A stretch of 57,587 nucleotides of DNA. Origin: Planctomycetota bacterium (GTDB lineage Bacteria; Planctomycetota; UBA1135; GCA-002686595). A program made the translations under genes and the position numbers. The stretch covers positions 1,666-59,252 of the forward strand of contig DUBE01000013.1 of the NCBI GenBank assembly GCA_012960475.1, read 5' to 3'. How positions within the stretch are numbered: the stretch's first letter is position 1; the number at the start of each line of letters is the position of its first letter. Under the pieces are notes generated by a model, which did not search any database, was not told where the DNA came from, and saw only the letters and a list, made by a program, of their open reading frames with translations. Below are positions 9,464-18,598 of the stretch, in pieces.

Positions 9464-12010
9464 TCACGGACAGAATGTCACGCTCAGGCCATCAGAGAAG
9501 TTGAACCCAGCGCCACCCGCGGCATTGTCACGGAACCAGAACTGGAAGTACCAGGTCTCCCCGGCAGCCACCTGAGCCTGAGGAATGGGCGGTGCGGTAT
9601 TGTCCAAGGCATAGGTAACCGCACCGGCGGGACCGGAGTTGACCACACCGTGGCGAATAAAGAAGCCCAAGGTGCTGTTGCCCAAGCAAAGGAGTCCATT
9701 CCCGACCAGAATCGTGTCGGTGTCCGGTGACTGAATGAAGAGACCGTTCTCGCCGGTCGGCAGATCAAAGCAGGTCAGTTCAAGATCGTTGCTGAGAATC
9801 GAACTCGTACCGTTCCAGCCCGTCTTTGCAAAGGTACCGGTAGAGTTGTTGCCCGCAGCACAGAAGTTGGAGATGCCGCAATCGGAACAAGACTCATCGG
9901 TTATGGACAGGTCGTCGATAGCGGCTTCAACGATCGAGCCGCTTCCCAGATCTGAGGCCATGAAACGCAACTGCACATTGGCGGTTGGCGACAGGATCGA
10001 AGAAACAAGGAAACTGTGCTGAATCCAGCCGCCGGCAGAGTCCGCCGTGGGTCCGACCACTTCAACCGTGCTCCAGGATCCGCCACCGTTGTTGGAGACT
10101 TCGATTGTGAAGGTGTCCCCACCGGGCGAGGCGCCTGAAGAGTTGCTATACCAACGCCAGTAGCTGACGGTGGGATCGTTGAGGCCTGTCAGGTCGTAAC
10201 TTGGCGAAACCAGGGTAGTCGTGCCGTTATCAACATCGTTCTCGCCCAAGGAGCCACCATTGCTCCCTTGGCCTGTGAAGTAGCACTGGACCCCCGAAGG
10301 CGAATGATCGTCCTCCGGTTGGGCAGCCGTCCCGATCGGATTGCCGCGCTCCCAGGCGCCTGTGGTGGCAGTGTCGCCAGCAACACCCGTGGTCCAGCCG
10401 GAAGCGACCTCGCAGTCATCGTCTGCCACAGCAACTGGAATCTGAGCAACTGCCGACCAGGTAACCGCCGGAGCCAGAGACGGCTCATAGTAAGTGGTCC
10501 CACCAGTGTCCTGGGCGCCCACGTAGAACTGCACCGTCGAGCCGCAGGGGGCCGCCGGGAACGTCGCCAGATAGTGATTGGGAGAGAGTTGAACGATCGG
10601 TGCGGGAAAGAAACCAGAACCGGTGCTCATCCAGAATTCCCCTGTGCCGGGAGAGGGAACCGATGTGCCAGGGCTGACCTGGAACTCAAGTTCGTCTCCA
10701 CCAGCAGGGTCCAGGAAACTCGGCAGAGTGCTGAGAACTTCGATCGTCACCGGGCGCAGGGCGTCTTCCATGGCCTTTCTCAGGTTGACCCGACCGTAGC
10801 CGTACTCGTCATCGACGCCAACGGATCCAAGGTCGTCACAGCTGGCGCGCAACAGATCTTCAACCTGCTGGGGAGTCAAGGAGGGATCAGCACTCCAGAT
10901 CATGCCACACATCCCGGCAGTGATCGGGCAGGAGAAACTCGTTCCGCTGACCGAAGCATAGTCACTGGAGTTGCCGGAGTTCGTAGTCAAGATCGCTGAC
11001 CCAGGGGCCATGAAGTCGACAAAGGGTCCGAAGTTCGAGAAGCTTGAGCGCGTATCGTTGGAGGAAGTCGCCCCCACCACGATCACACTGTCGTCGCGGT
11101 TGCCGCTCATGTTCTGATTGCTGTTGCCAGCTGCCCAGATCAAAAGCGAACCAAGAGAACGAATGTAGGCGCCCGTTGATTCAACGCTGCCGGACTGGAC
11201 GCCGCTGTAGCTGACGCTGGACACGCGATCGCCCACTTCGGCGCCCGTACGCGCCGCAAGAGTCAGGTTTGAGAGCGAAGCACCGCCACCAGAGTCATCA
11301 GTCACACGCATCATGCGGTGGCCGAGGTTCCAACCCACGCCGGAAATACCGATTCCGTTGTTACCATTGCCGCAGGCGGACCCGGTGGTCATTGTGCCGT
11401 GGGAAGCGATCGGACCGATGTCACCACCAGAGTTCTCCCAGGTGTTGGAAGGAGCGTGGAAGCCCTCTTCACGATGCAGTTGAAGGTCCTCGTGGCTAGT
11501 CAAGACACCCGTGTCACAAATTGCAATCACAACGCTCGGGTCGCCGGTCTCAAGGTCCCAGCCCGCGCAGGACTCCATGATGTTCGTCTGATGATGCCAC
11601 TGGGAGTTGAACTGGGAATCGTTGGGGCAGGCGACGGGATAGCAGATCCAGTCGGGCTCCACATACTCGAAGGCGCCGGTTGCCATCAATGCCCGAGCCG
11701 CATCGTTCTCGCGGGTCCCGGGGCCAAGGGTGATCAGGAACTCATCGGTGGCATCCACATAGGTGTTGACCTCGAAGGTCAACAGATGGCTGAGAGCCTC
11801 ATCACGCAGGTCGCGTGCCTGGGCCTGGTCCAGGCCACGGGCAAGGGCATCGGCAGCCTGCACCGGGCGAGCGCAGAGAACACCAGAAAACTCAAGCAGG
11901 CCGGGTTGTTCCACGAAGGGCTCAAAGCCGTCTCGGTCATTGTCTTGGGCCAGAAGGGAGGGAGAGAGGACCGTGGCCGCCAGGGCCAGAACGGGGATAA
12001 ATGAGCGCAT
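9464..12010 (-). CDS. Secreted subtilisin-like (S8) serine protease with C-terminal beta-rich modules
   Basis: The 848-residue protein starts with a signal peptide (IPVLALAATVLSPSLLAQ). A propeptide of about 100 residues precedes the catalytic domain with the full triad: Asp166 (IAICDTGV), His204 (ASHGTMTTGS) and Ser358 (SVSGTSFSCPI), plus the oxyanion Asn in IWAAGNSNQN. After about residue 415 come a beta-sandwich segment, a MAM/jelly-roll-like segment (SPSYDLTGLNDPTVSYWRWY, AAIDDLSITDESC) and a terminal module of about 135 residues (NFCAAGNNSTGTF to DGLSVTFCP). I recall similar terminal modules on many secreted proteins of marine Planctomycetota; this is recollection. It probably degrades extracellular protein. 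Monocistronic, with a hairpin after its stop. Confidence 0.9.
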   Translation of the reverse strand: MRSFIPVLALAATVLSPSLLAQDNDRDGFEPFVEQPGLLEFSGVLCARPVQAADALARGLDQAQARDLRDEALSHLLTFEVNTYVDATDEFLITLGPGTRENDAARALMATGAFEYVEPDWICYPVACPNDSQFNSQWHHQTNIMESCAGWDLETGDPSVVIAICDTGVLTSHEDLQLHREEGFHAPSNTWENSGGDIGPIASHGTMTTGSACGNGNNGIGISGVGWNLGHRMMRVTDDSGGGASLSNLTLAARTGAEVGDRVSSVSYSGVQSGSVESTGAYIRSLGSLLIWAAGNSNQNMSGNRDDSVIVVGATSSNDTRSSFSNFGPFVDFMAPGSAILTTNSGNSSDYASVSGTSFSCPITAGMCGMIWSADPSLTPQQVEDLLRASCDDLGSVGVDDEYGYGRVNLRKAMEDALRPVTIEVLSTLPSFLDPAGGDELEFQVSPGTSVPSPGTGEFWMSTGSGFFPAPIVQLSPNHYLATFPAAPCGSTVQFYVGAQDTGGTTYYEPSLAPAVTWSAVAQIPVAVADDDCEVASGWTTGVAGDTATTGAWERGNPIGTAAQPEDDHSPSGVQCYFTGQGSNGGSLGENDVDNGTTTLVSPSYDLTGLNDPTVSYWRWYSNSSGASPGGDTFTIEVSNNGGGSWSTVEVVGPTADSAGGWIQHSFLVSSILSPTANVQLRFMASDLGSGSIVEAAIDDLSITDESCSDCGISNFCAAGNNSTGTFAKTGWNGTSSILSNDLELTCFDLPTGENGLFIQSPDTDTILVGNGLLCLGNSTLGFFIRHGVVNSGPAGAVTYALDNTAPPIPQAQVAAGETWYFQFWFRDNAAGGAGFNFSDGLSVTFCP

Positions 12011-12303
12011 CTTTCTTGGGTTGAAGGGAAAACTGAGGAATCAAGAGTGCGCCAGACGCACCCGGGATCCATTGGGACCCACCAGGATGGCTGAAAGTTC
12101 CCTTCTGTGGCACATCAAGTCGCTGTTCGCCCCAGCCCGGACATGAACTGGACCCTTCCGGGGGCGCTGGCTCGCTTGACTCTAAAGATCCACCCCCGCC
12201 CCCCCGCCGTAATCATGGACCCGCCTCTGGACCCGGACTCAACCCCCAACCGCTCTACAGGGGGCAGGAATGCGGTTTTCCAATGCCCAAGGGGGCTAGT
12301 ACC
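12011..12303. other. Divergent intergenic region between the S8 protease and formate dehydrogenase genes
   Basis: About 290 bases without a supported gene. It must hold the promoters of both flanking units. I could not fix a convincing -35/-10 pair. The stretch includes a C-rich run near 12192-12208 and ends in AAGGGGG, 9 bases before the ATG at 12304, which I take as the ribosome-binding site of the dehydrogenase unit. Confidence 0.5.
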
Positions 12304-13893
12304 ATGTGCTCCGTGTCTACCCCCACCGATCCCCACAGCACCATTCCAGACCGCCTGGCCAGCGCTGGAGGTTTGAAGAAAGGGGTCGCCCGTGGGCTAT
12401 CCAGAGACACGGGCCTGCACGAGGCCGACATCTATGGGGTCGGCAGCTTCTATCACCTGCTTGCTCGGCCCGAGAAACGGGTACGGGTTTGTGGTGGACT
12501 CTCTTGCCAGTTGGCTGGCTCACGAGAAATCTTGAGCGCCTGCCAAGCCGCGGGACTGCCCACAGAAGAAATCTCATGCCTCGCAGCCTGCGATCGACCA
12601 CCGGCTGTGTTGCGGGACCGACGCACGTTGCCCATGGTCACCATCCAAGATGCTGAACGCAGCGGCGGCAAGGTGGAGGATCTTTGCTCCAACGGAAGCG
12701 AATCTGTTTGGTGTGGAACCATTGGGCCCCAGGATGCGGCTGCAGAAACACTGTGCTTGAACCTATCCGCTGAGCCCGACTGGAGTGGATCAGCCTTCAA
12801 GGCAGCGGGCACCATGGGATCCTCAGCCCTGTTCGACTTGATCGAAGAGAGCGGACTCCAGGGGCGTGGCGGGGCAGGATTTCCAGCACACATCAAGTGG
12901 CGCGCAGTTGCCGATCAAGCAGAACAAGAACGCTACATCGTGCTCAATGCAGATGAAGGCGAACCTGGGACCTTCAAGGACCGAGAAATTCTGTTGCGCC
13001 GCCCGGATCTGGTCCTGGAGGGTTTAGCGATCGCTGCAGCCGCCACGGGCTCAAGCGAGGTCTACCTCTATCTGCGCGGGGAATTCGAAGTACCCGGAGG
13101 GGTATTGGCTGAAGCAATTCAAGCGACCACCAAAGCCGGACGCTTCCCAGGGATCACCTTTCACATGCATGCGGGCCAAGGCGCCTACATCTGCGGAGAA
13201 GAAACTGCGATGCTGGAAGCTCTTGAAGGCAAGCGCGGCATGCCTCGCCTCAAGCCTCCTTTCCCGGTAGAAGTTGGCCTGTGGGGCAAGCCGACCTTGA
13301 TCCACAACGTCGAGACCATTGCCTGCATCCCCGGGATCGTTCTACAGGGCGGAACCTGGTTCAAAGATCTTGGCAGAACCGAGGCCGGGTCCAAGCTCTA
13401 TTGCATCAGCGGCCATGTCCAGAACCCAGGCACCTACGAACTGCCCCTTGGTGTCTCCCTCGACGAGTTGGTGGCAGCTGCGGGTGGATATGTGGGCACC
13501 CTCAAGGCTTTTTCACCGGGAGGAGCCAGTTCTGGATTCCTGCCCGCCAGCGAACGGGGCCGCGCATTGGACTTCAAGGGCCTGGGGGCGATCGGCTCCA
13601 TGCTCGGGTCCGCAGGCGTAGTGGTCTTGAATGACACGATCAACATGCGCTGGGCAGCAGAAGAACAACTGCGCTTCTTCGAAGAGGAAAGCTGCGGCCA
13701 ATGTGCACCCTGCCGCATCGGCACTCACTACCTCCATGCGGCGGTCAAGAGAGGCGAAGAAAAATCTCTGGGCCTGACCCATGTGGCGGATGTGGCCTGG
13801 CAAATGAATGAGGGTTCGATTTGCGGCCTGGGTCAAGCGGCGGCCCTGCCATTGACCAGCGCGCTCAAGTACTTCCCTGAGGATTTTGCATGA
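12304..13893 (+). CDS. fdhB: NAD-dependent formate dehydrogenase beta subunit (NuoE-NuoF fusion)
   Basis: I choose the ATG at 12304, which has AAGGGGG 9 bases upstream, over the ATG at 12283. The 529-residue protein joins two complex-I-like parts. Residues about 1-120 are NuoE-like, with a [2Fe-2S] set C-X4-C (VCGGLSC) and C-X3-C (CLAAC). The rest is NuoF-like: FMN/NADH site GRGGAGFPAHIKW and NADEGEPGTFKDRE, CGEETAMLEALEGKRGMPR, an SLBB region, and the [4Fe-4S] ligands CGQCAPC...SICGLG. This fused diaphorase is the arrangement known from the two-subunit Methylobacterium FDH1. It passes electrons between the molybdenum subunit and NAD. The stop overlaps the start of the catalytic subunit (ATGA at 13890). 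Confidence 0.9.
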   Translation: MCSVSTPTDPHSTIPDRLASAGGLKKGVARGLSRDTGLHEADIYGVGSFYHLLARPEKRVRVCGGLSCQLAGSREILSACQAAGLPTEEISCLAACDRPPAVLRDRRTLPMVTIQDAERSGGKVEDLCSNGSESVWCGTIGPQDAAAETLCLNLSAEPDWSGSAFKAAGTMGSSALFDLIEESGLQGRGGAGFPAHIKWRAVADQAEQERYIVLNADEGEPGTFKDREILLRRPDLVLEGLAIAAAATGSSEVYLYLRGEFEVPGGVLAEAIQATTKAGRFPGITFHMHAGQGAYICGEETAMLEALEGKRGMPRLKPPFPVEVGLWGKPTLIHNVETIACIPGIVLQGGTWFKDLGRTEAGSKLYCISGHVQNPGTYELPLGVSLDELVAAAGGYVGTLKAFSPGGASSGFLPASERGRALDFKGLGAIGSMLGSAGVVVLNDTINMRWAAEEQLRFFEEESCGQCAPCRIGTHYLHAAVKRGEEKSLGLTHVADVAWQMNEGSICGLGQAAALPLTSALKYFPEDFA

Positions 13894-16694
13894 GTGCCAT
13901 GAAGCAGACACTCGTGCTCGATGGACGCAAGATCGAGCTGCAACAGGGGGACACCATTCTTGATGCAGCCTCCCGGACGAACACCTCGATTCCCACCCTT
14001 TGCCATGACCCGCGGCTCAAACCCGTAGGCGCTTGCCGCACCTGCCTGATCGAAGTCGAAGGCTCACGCCGCTTGCTCCCAGCCTGTGCCACGCCCGCCA
14101 CAGAGGGCATGGTCATCCACACCAAGAACGAGCGGGTGGACCGTCACCGAAGAACCCTGCTGGGGCTTTACTTGACCGATCACAACCCGGATCGGCATTA
14201 CGGCCTGGGAGGTGCCCCCAACCAACTCGTCGCCATGGCACACGAAGTGGGGGCCCCCACGGACTGGGGTCAATTGCCCTCAAAGAGAAAGGCCAGCAGC
14301 GAGGACGACAACCCCTACATCCTGTTCGATCCTGAACAGTGCATCGCCTGCGCTCGCTGCACGCGCTACTGTGATGAAGTGGAATCGGTCAGCGCGATCA
14401 CCTTGGCGGGTCGTGGAAGCGAGACGACCATTTCCACCAACGACGGACTGTCCCTGCTCGATACCACTTGCGAGATGTGTGGAGGCTGCATCGACACCTG
14501 CCCTACGGGGGCCATGACCGAGCGCAAGGCCGCCGAAATGCAGGCGCCACCGGAGCGGGATCTGAAGCAGGTCCGCAGCACCTGCAACTTCTGCGGAGTC
14601 GGCTGTCAATTGGACCTGCATGTTGACGAAGCAGCCAATGATGGGCGAGGCCGGATCATCAAAGTCACCAGTCCTCCAGTAGGTACCACTACCAATGACG
14701 GCAATCTCTGCGTCAAAGGGCGCTTTGCCTATGACTTCGTCGACCACAATGAACGCCTGACAACACCCTTGGTCCGGGACAAAGCGGGTGTCTTGCAGCC
14801 CGCCACATGGGAAGAGGCCCTGGCTGCCACGAGCCTGGGGCTTGCGGGAGTCTCCGAACGCCACGGCAAGAATTCCCTCGCATTCGTCAGTTCTTCGCGC
14901 TGCACAGTGGAGGAAAACTATCTGGTCCAAAAGCTCGCCCGCCAGGGCTATGGAACCAACAATGTGCACCAGTGTGCCGCAACATGACACGCCCCCACTG
15001 TGGCCGGTCTGGTCGCAACTTTTGGCGCAGGTGCCATGACAAATTCGATCCGAGAAATCCGTGAAGCGGACTTCTTGCTTGTGATCGGCAGCAACACCAG
15101 CGAAGCCCACCCGATCATCGCGATGGAAATGAAGCGCGCCGTGCGTCGGGGAGCAACCCTGGTAGTTGTGGATCCCCGTGCAGTCTGGATGACCACTATC
15201 GCCGAACACCACCTGCAGATCAAACCGGGAAGCGATGTGTGGCTCCTGAATTCAATGGCCCAGGTGATTATCGCTGAGGGTCTGGTGGCAGAAGAGTTTG
15301 TTGCGGAACAGACCGAGAACTTCGAGGCGGTCCAAGCTGCGGTGAAGGACTACACTCCGGAAAAAGCAGAAGCATTCACCGGCGTCGCTCCAGATCTACT
15401 GCGCAAGATAGCGCGCCAGTATGCGCAAACCGCCAAGGCTGGTATCTACTACACCTTGGGCATCACCGAACACAGTCATGGCACGGACAATGTCTATGCC
15501 CTCGCGAATCTGGTGCTGATGACAGGGCATCTGGGGCAACGCGCCAGTGGAATGAATCCTCTAAGGGGGCAAAACAACGTACAAGGAGCCAACGATGCTG
15601 GTGCAACGCCGACGTACTATCCGGGCTACCAGCGCGTGGACGATCCAGAAGTCCAAGCACGATATGAAAGTGCCTGGAGCTGCGAATTGGATCCAAAACC
15701 AGGACTCAACCTCAATGAAATGATGCTGACCATGGGAGAGGGCATCAAAGGCATTTTTGTGATGGGCGAAGACATTGTACTTTCGGAGCCCAACGCAAAC
15801 CACCTGGAAGAAGCCTTGGCCGGAGTCGAGTTCATTGCCATTCAGGAACCCTTCCCCAACGAGACCATGCGCTTTGCCAATGTGGTCTTGCCCAGCACTG
15901 TTTTTGCAGAAAAGGACGGGGTTTTCACCAACTCCGAGCGACGGGTGCAACGCGTGCGCCAAGCGGTAAAACCCCCGGGAGAGGCACGCCAGGACTGGCG
16001 CATCCTCTGCGAGATAGCCCGCGCCGCAGGCATCAACTGGGACTACGACAGCCCTGCAGAAATCTACGACGAGATGGCTTCCCTGGCCCCCAATTTCAGT
16101 GGTATCAGCCACAATCGCCTGGATGACGTGCAAGCTGATGGCATGACCGGCATCCAGTGGCCCTGCCCCACTAGTGATCACCCGGGGACGGTCTACCTCC
16201 ACGGTGACGGAGTCATGCGGGGCAAGGGACTTTTCCAAGCCGTCAGCTACCGGCCCCCCATGGAGGTGCCCGACGAGGACTATGGCTTGTTCCTGTCCAC
16301 GGGGCGCACCCTCTACCACTACAACGCGGCAACGCAGACCCGACGCGAAACCGGGCCCGTGGCCAAGCACCCCGAAGCATTTGTGGAGATTCATCCACGC
16401 GACGCCCAGCAACGGGGCATCGAAGCGGGCGACCGTGTGCGCGTCAGCAGCCGACGTGGTCACATCGATGTAGTCGCCATCGTCTCACGCCAAGTACGTC
16501 CCGGCTGCATTTGGACACCCCTGCACTATGCGGAAGCGCGCGCCAACCTCCTGACCAATGACGAAGGGGACCCGGTCACCGGCACGGCCGAATTCAAAGT
16601 CTGCGCAGCCGAAGTCACACGCCTGGGCGAAGGGAAAAAACTAGCGACGACCTTCCGCGGCAACTACTACAGCACTACCGGGCCAGGGGCCTGA
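13890..16694 (+). CDS. fdhA: Selenocysteine-containing formate dehydrogenase alpha subunit (molybdenum/tungsten, NAD-linked)
   Basis: A single 934-residue reading, with TGA 14985-14987 read as Sec366. Before it: a NuoG-like [2Fe-2S] domain (CHDPRLKPVGACRTC), two [4Fe-4S] motifs (CIACARCTRYC, CEMCGGCIDTCP), then the [4Fe-4S]-bearing molybdopterin domain (CNFCGVGC). The TGA lies in NNVHQCAAT-U-HAPTVAGL, exactly where Escherichia coli FdhF has Sec140 (CARV-U-HGPSVAGL). The same frame continues without a break as a normal catalytic domain (GAGAMTNSI, LGITEHSHGTDNVYAL, GMNPLRGQNNVQGA) and the C-terminal cofactor lobe. The molybdenum or tungsten is predicted to be bound by Sec. The role is formate oxidation with NAD, or CO2 reduction in reverse. 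If TGA is treated as a stop, two fragments result, neither of them a plausible enzyme. Confidence 0.93.
14985..15017 (+). promoter_or_regulatory. UGA Sec codon plus predicted bacterial SECIS hairpin in fdhA
   Basis: After the UGA, a stem of about 7 bp including two G-U pairs (bases 14999-15005 with 15011-15017) presents the loop GGUCU at 15006-15010. The loop begins 18 bases after the UGA, within the 16-37 base range described for bacterial SECIS elements, and has G in its first two positions. GGUCU is also the SelB-contacting loop of E. coli fdhF. An outer CGCC/GGCG pair may extend the structure. Confidence 0.82.
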
Positions 16695-16766
16695 AGCGCA
16701 GGCGTTGCACTTCGATCCAGGCGACATCCCCACCCCCCCGCCGAATGCCCGGATCAGAGTTCGGAA

Positions 16767-17798
16767 TCAGCGCTTGAGACTCTCGAAGCCTTGCCGCAAT
16801 GCATCGCTGCTCTGACCCTGGCTCTGCAGGCTCCACTTGGGAGTATCCGCTTCGGCGTGCCACAACAGACCAAAGCCCAGGGCGCCAGCCACCATGGAAA
16901 GCACAATGGGAGCCAGCAGATGACGGGTGCGTTGATAGAGAACACAGGCAGCCAACTCGGTCAGAAACATGATCAAGGCCGCCAGCGGAAAGGTGATCAA
17001 GACCAGAGCCGGAATCGCGCTGGAAAGCAGGGCCCCCAGACACGGGGAGCCCGCGTCCATGCAGCGCTGTTGAAGATCTCGGAAAAACAACTGCTGAGCC
17101 AAGGGCACCAAGAAAGTGCCCAGCAGGCAGAAGAGAATCAAAACGACGGTGGAATCTGCCTCGATGAATTCCACGATCCAAGGAACGGTTTGGGGATAGA
17201 GGCCCCACTGCTGGACCAGACTGACAAGCCAACCAAGCATGGCAGCGACGAGACCGAGGCCGACGCCCCATGCCAGGGCACGGCCGAAAGATCCAAGACC
17301 TGGGGATTTCTCCCGCCGAGACCAGGAAAAGACACCAAACCCCAGAAAGCCGATCATCGCGACCAGCCAGCCGCGCCAGATCCAGACCCTTGCAGGCAAC
17401 AGGCGCCCGGCTTCACTCCAAGACATTCCGGAACTGGTGATACCAAACTGATTCCTTGAGTAGCCCAGCTTCCCCCAGGGTGGAGCGGTCGCCGCCCCCA
17501 GATGTTTGAAGGTCAAGATGACCTTCGTTTTCTCTTCGGTCACTTCCCGCTCGAGCCAGATGCGGCCGCGCGCATGTTTTTTCGCCCAGGCTTTCAGGGC
17601 CTGATCGCTGGGAGGAATAAACTGGGACGAACTCTCACCCTCCGCTTCAAGGGTGTATTGAGACCAGGGGATCTTCTTCTCCTCGAAGGACTCCTTGCTC
17701 TTGCGATACTGGGGGGCGATGAAGAACCAAACGGCGGTGCAGATGACCATGAACTGGACCAGCCAAGTCAACAACGCTCTAGGAGGACGCCAGGACAT
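16767..17798 (-). CDS. Polytopic membrane protein, CPBP (CAAX-protease-like) with degenerate motif
   Basis: This 343-residue protein has one N-terminal transmembrane helix, an extracytoplasmic segment of about 115 residues (residues 30-150) and then about seven hydrophobic helices. The stretch LAQQLFFRDLQQR at about residues 240-252 has the shape of the EE-X3-R motif of CPBP intramembrane proteases (typically EELFFRG), but both glutamates are Gln. A later HEXXH-like or H-X3-N/D motif is not obvious. If the assignment holds, it is a catalytically dead relative. It starts 41 bases after the ABC ATPase stop on the same strand, so it may be the fourth gene of that operon. It could equally be an unrelated membrane protein. 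Confidence 0.5.
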   Translation of the reverse strand: MSWRPPRALLTWLVQFMVICTAVWFFIAPQYRKSKESFEEKKIPWSQYTLEAEGESSSQFIPPSDQALKAWAKKHARGRIWLEREVTEEKTKVILTFKHLGAATAPPWGKLGYSRNQFGITSSGMSWSEAGRLLPARVWIWRGWLVAMIGFLGFGVFSWSRREKSPGLGSFGRALAWGVGLGLVAAMLGWLVSLVQQWGLYPQTVPWIVEFIEADSTVVLILFCLLGTFLVPLAQQLFFRDLQQRCMDAGSPCLGALLSSAIPALVLITFPLAALIMFLTELAACVLYQRTRHLLAPIVLSMVAGALGFGLLWHAEADTPKWSLQSQGQSSDALRQGFESLKR

Positions 17799-17839
17799 TG
17801 ATCGCGCAAGGACCCTAGGTGAAGTGGTTTGCTGGGGAG

Positions 17840-18598
17840 CTAGACCTGATGACTGACCCCCAAGAGATCATACAGCCGGTTCTTGATCTGACCATACTCG
17901 GGGCTGCCCAGGTCACGGGGGTGTTCCATGGGCACGGGCACAATTTCACGAATGCAGCCTGGCCGGTCAGTGAAGACCACGATTCTCTGGGCGAGTTGAA
18001 TCGACTCGTCCACATCATGGGTCACAAACAGGATCGTCTTGCCGCTCTCGTGCCAGATGCGAATCAGCTCCGAGCGCAAAGAGAGACGCGTCAGAGAATC
18101 GAGGGCTCCGAAAGGCTCGTCCATGAAAATTACATCGGGATCCACAGCGAGTGCACGGGCCACTTCCACGCGCTGCTTCATACCACCTGACAACTCCTGG
18201 GGATAGGTGCTTTCGAATCCCTTGAGGCCCACCAACTCGATCACCTGGGACACGATGCGCTGCTGCTCGTCCTTGGAAAGCTGTCGCAAGCCCAGAGCCA
18301 CATTGTCCCAAACGCTGGCCCAGGGGAAGATGCCGTACTCCTGGAAGACGAACACCCGTCGGGAGTCAGGACCCAGGACCGACTCTCCATCTATCAGGAC
18401 GCGTCCACTTGTGGGCCGTTCAAAACCCCCGGCTATGTTGAGCAAAGTACTCTTGCCGCAACCGGAAGGACCAAGCAGGCAAACGAATTCTCCTTGGGCC
18501 ACGGACAAATCAATGTCGCGCAGCACCTCCAGATCTTCGCCTTTCCGCTGAAAGAGCTTCGTGACCTTTTCGAAGACAACTTTTTGCTGGGTGGTCAT
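17840..18598 (-). CDS. ABC transporter ATP-binding protein (SsuB/TauB/NrtD-like)
   Basis: I start at the ATG at 18598-18596, which overlaps the permease stop as ATGA; this gives 252 residues, normal for the family. All ATPase motifs are present: Walker A LLGPSGCGKSTLLN, Q-loop in FVFQEYGIFPW, signature LSGGMKQRVEVARAL, Walker B VIFMDEPFGALD, and the switch His in ILFVTHDVDE. Closest in type to the ATPases of nitrate, sulfonate, taurine and bicarbonate importers. It energises import through the adjacent permease and the Sec-containing binding protein. Confidence 0.93.
   Translation of the reverse strand: MTTQQKVVFEKVTKLFQRKGEDLEVLRDIDLSVAQGEFVCLLGPSGCGKSTLLNIAGGFERPTSGRVLIDGESVLGPDSRRVFVFQEYGIFPWASVWDNVALGLRQLSKDEQQRIVSQVIELVGLKGFESTYPQELSGGMKQRVEVARALAVDPDVIFMDEPFGALDSLTRLSLRSELIRIWHESGKTILFVTHDVDESIQLAQRIVVFTDRPGCIREIVPVPMEHPRDLGSPEYGQIKNRLYDLLGVSHQV

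Noticed and set aside
15000..16694. A separate protein starting at the internal ATG at 15000
   Set aside because: It would lack the Fe-S domains and start inside the metal-binding loop. The upstream frame is the same, interrupted only by the TGA at the known Sec position.
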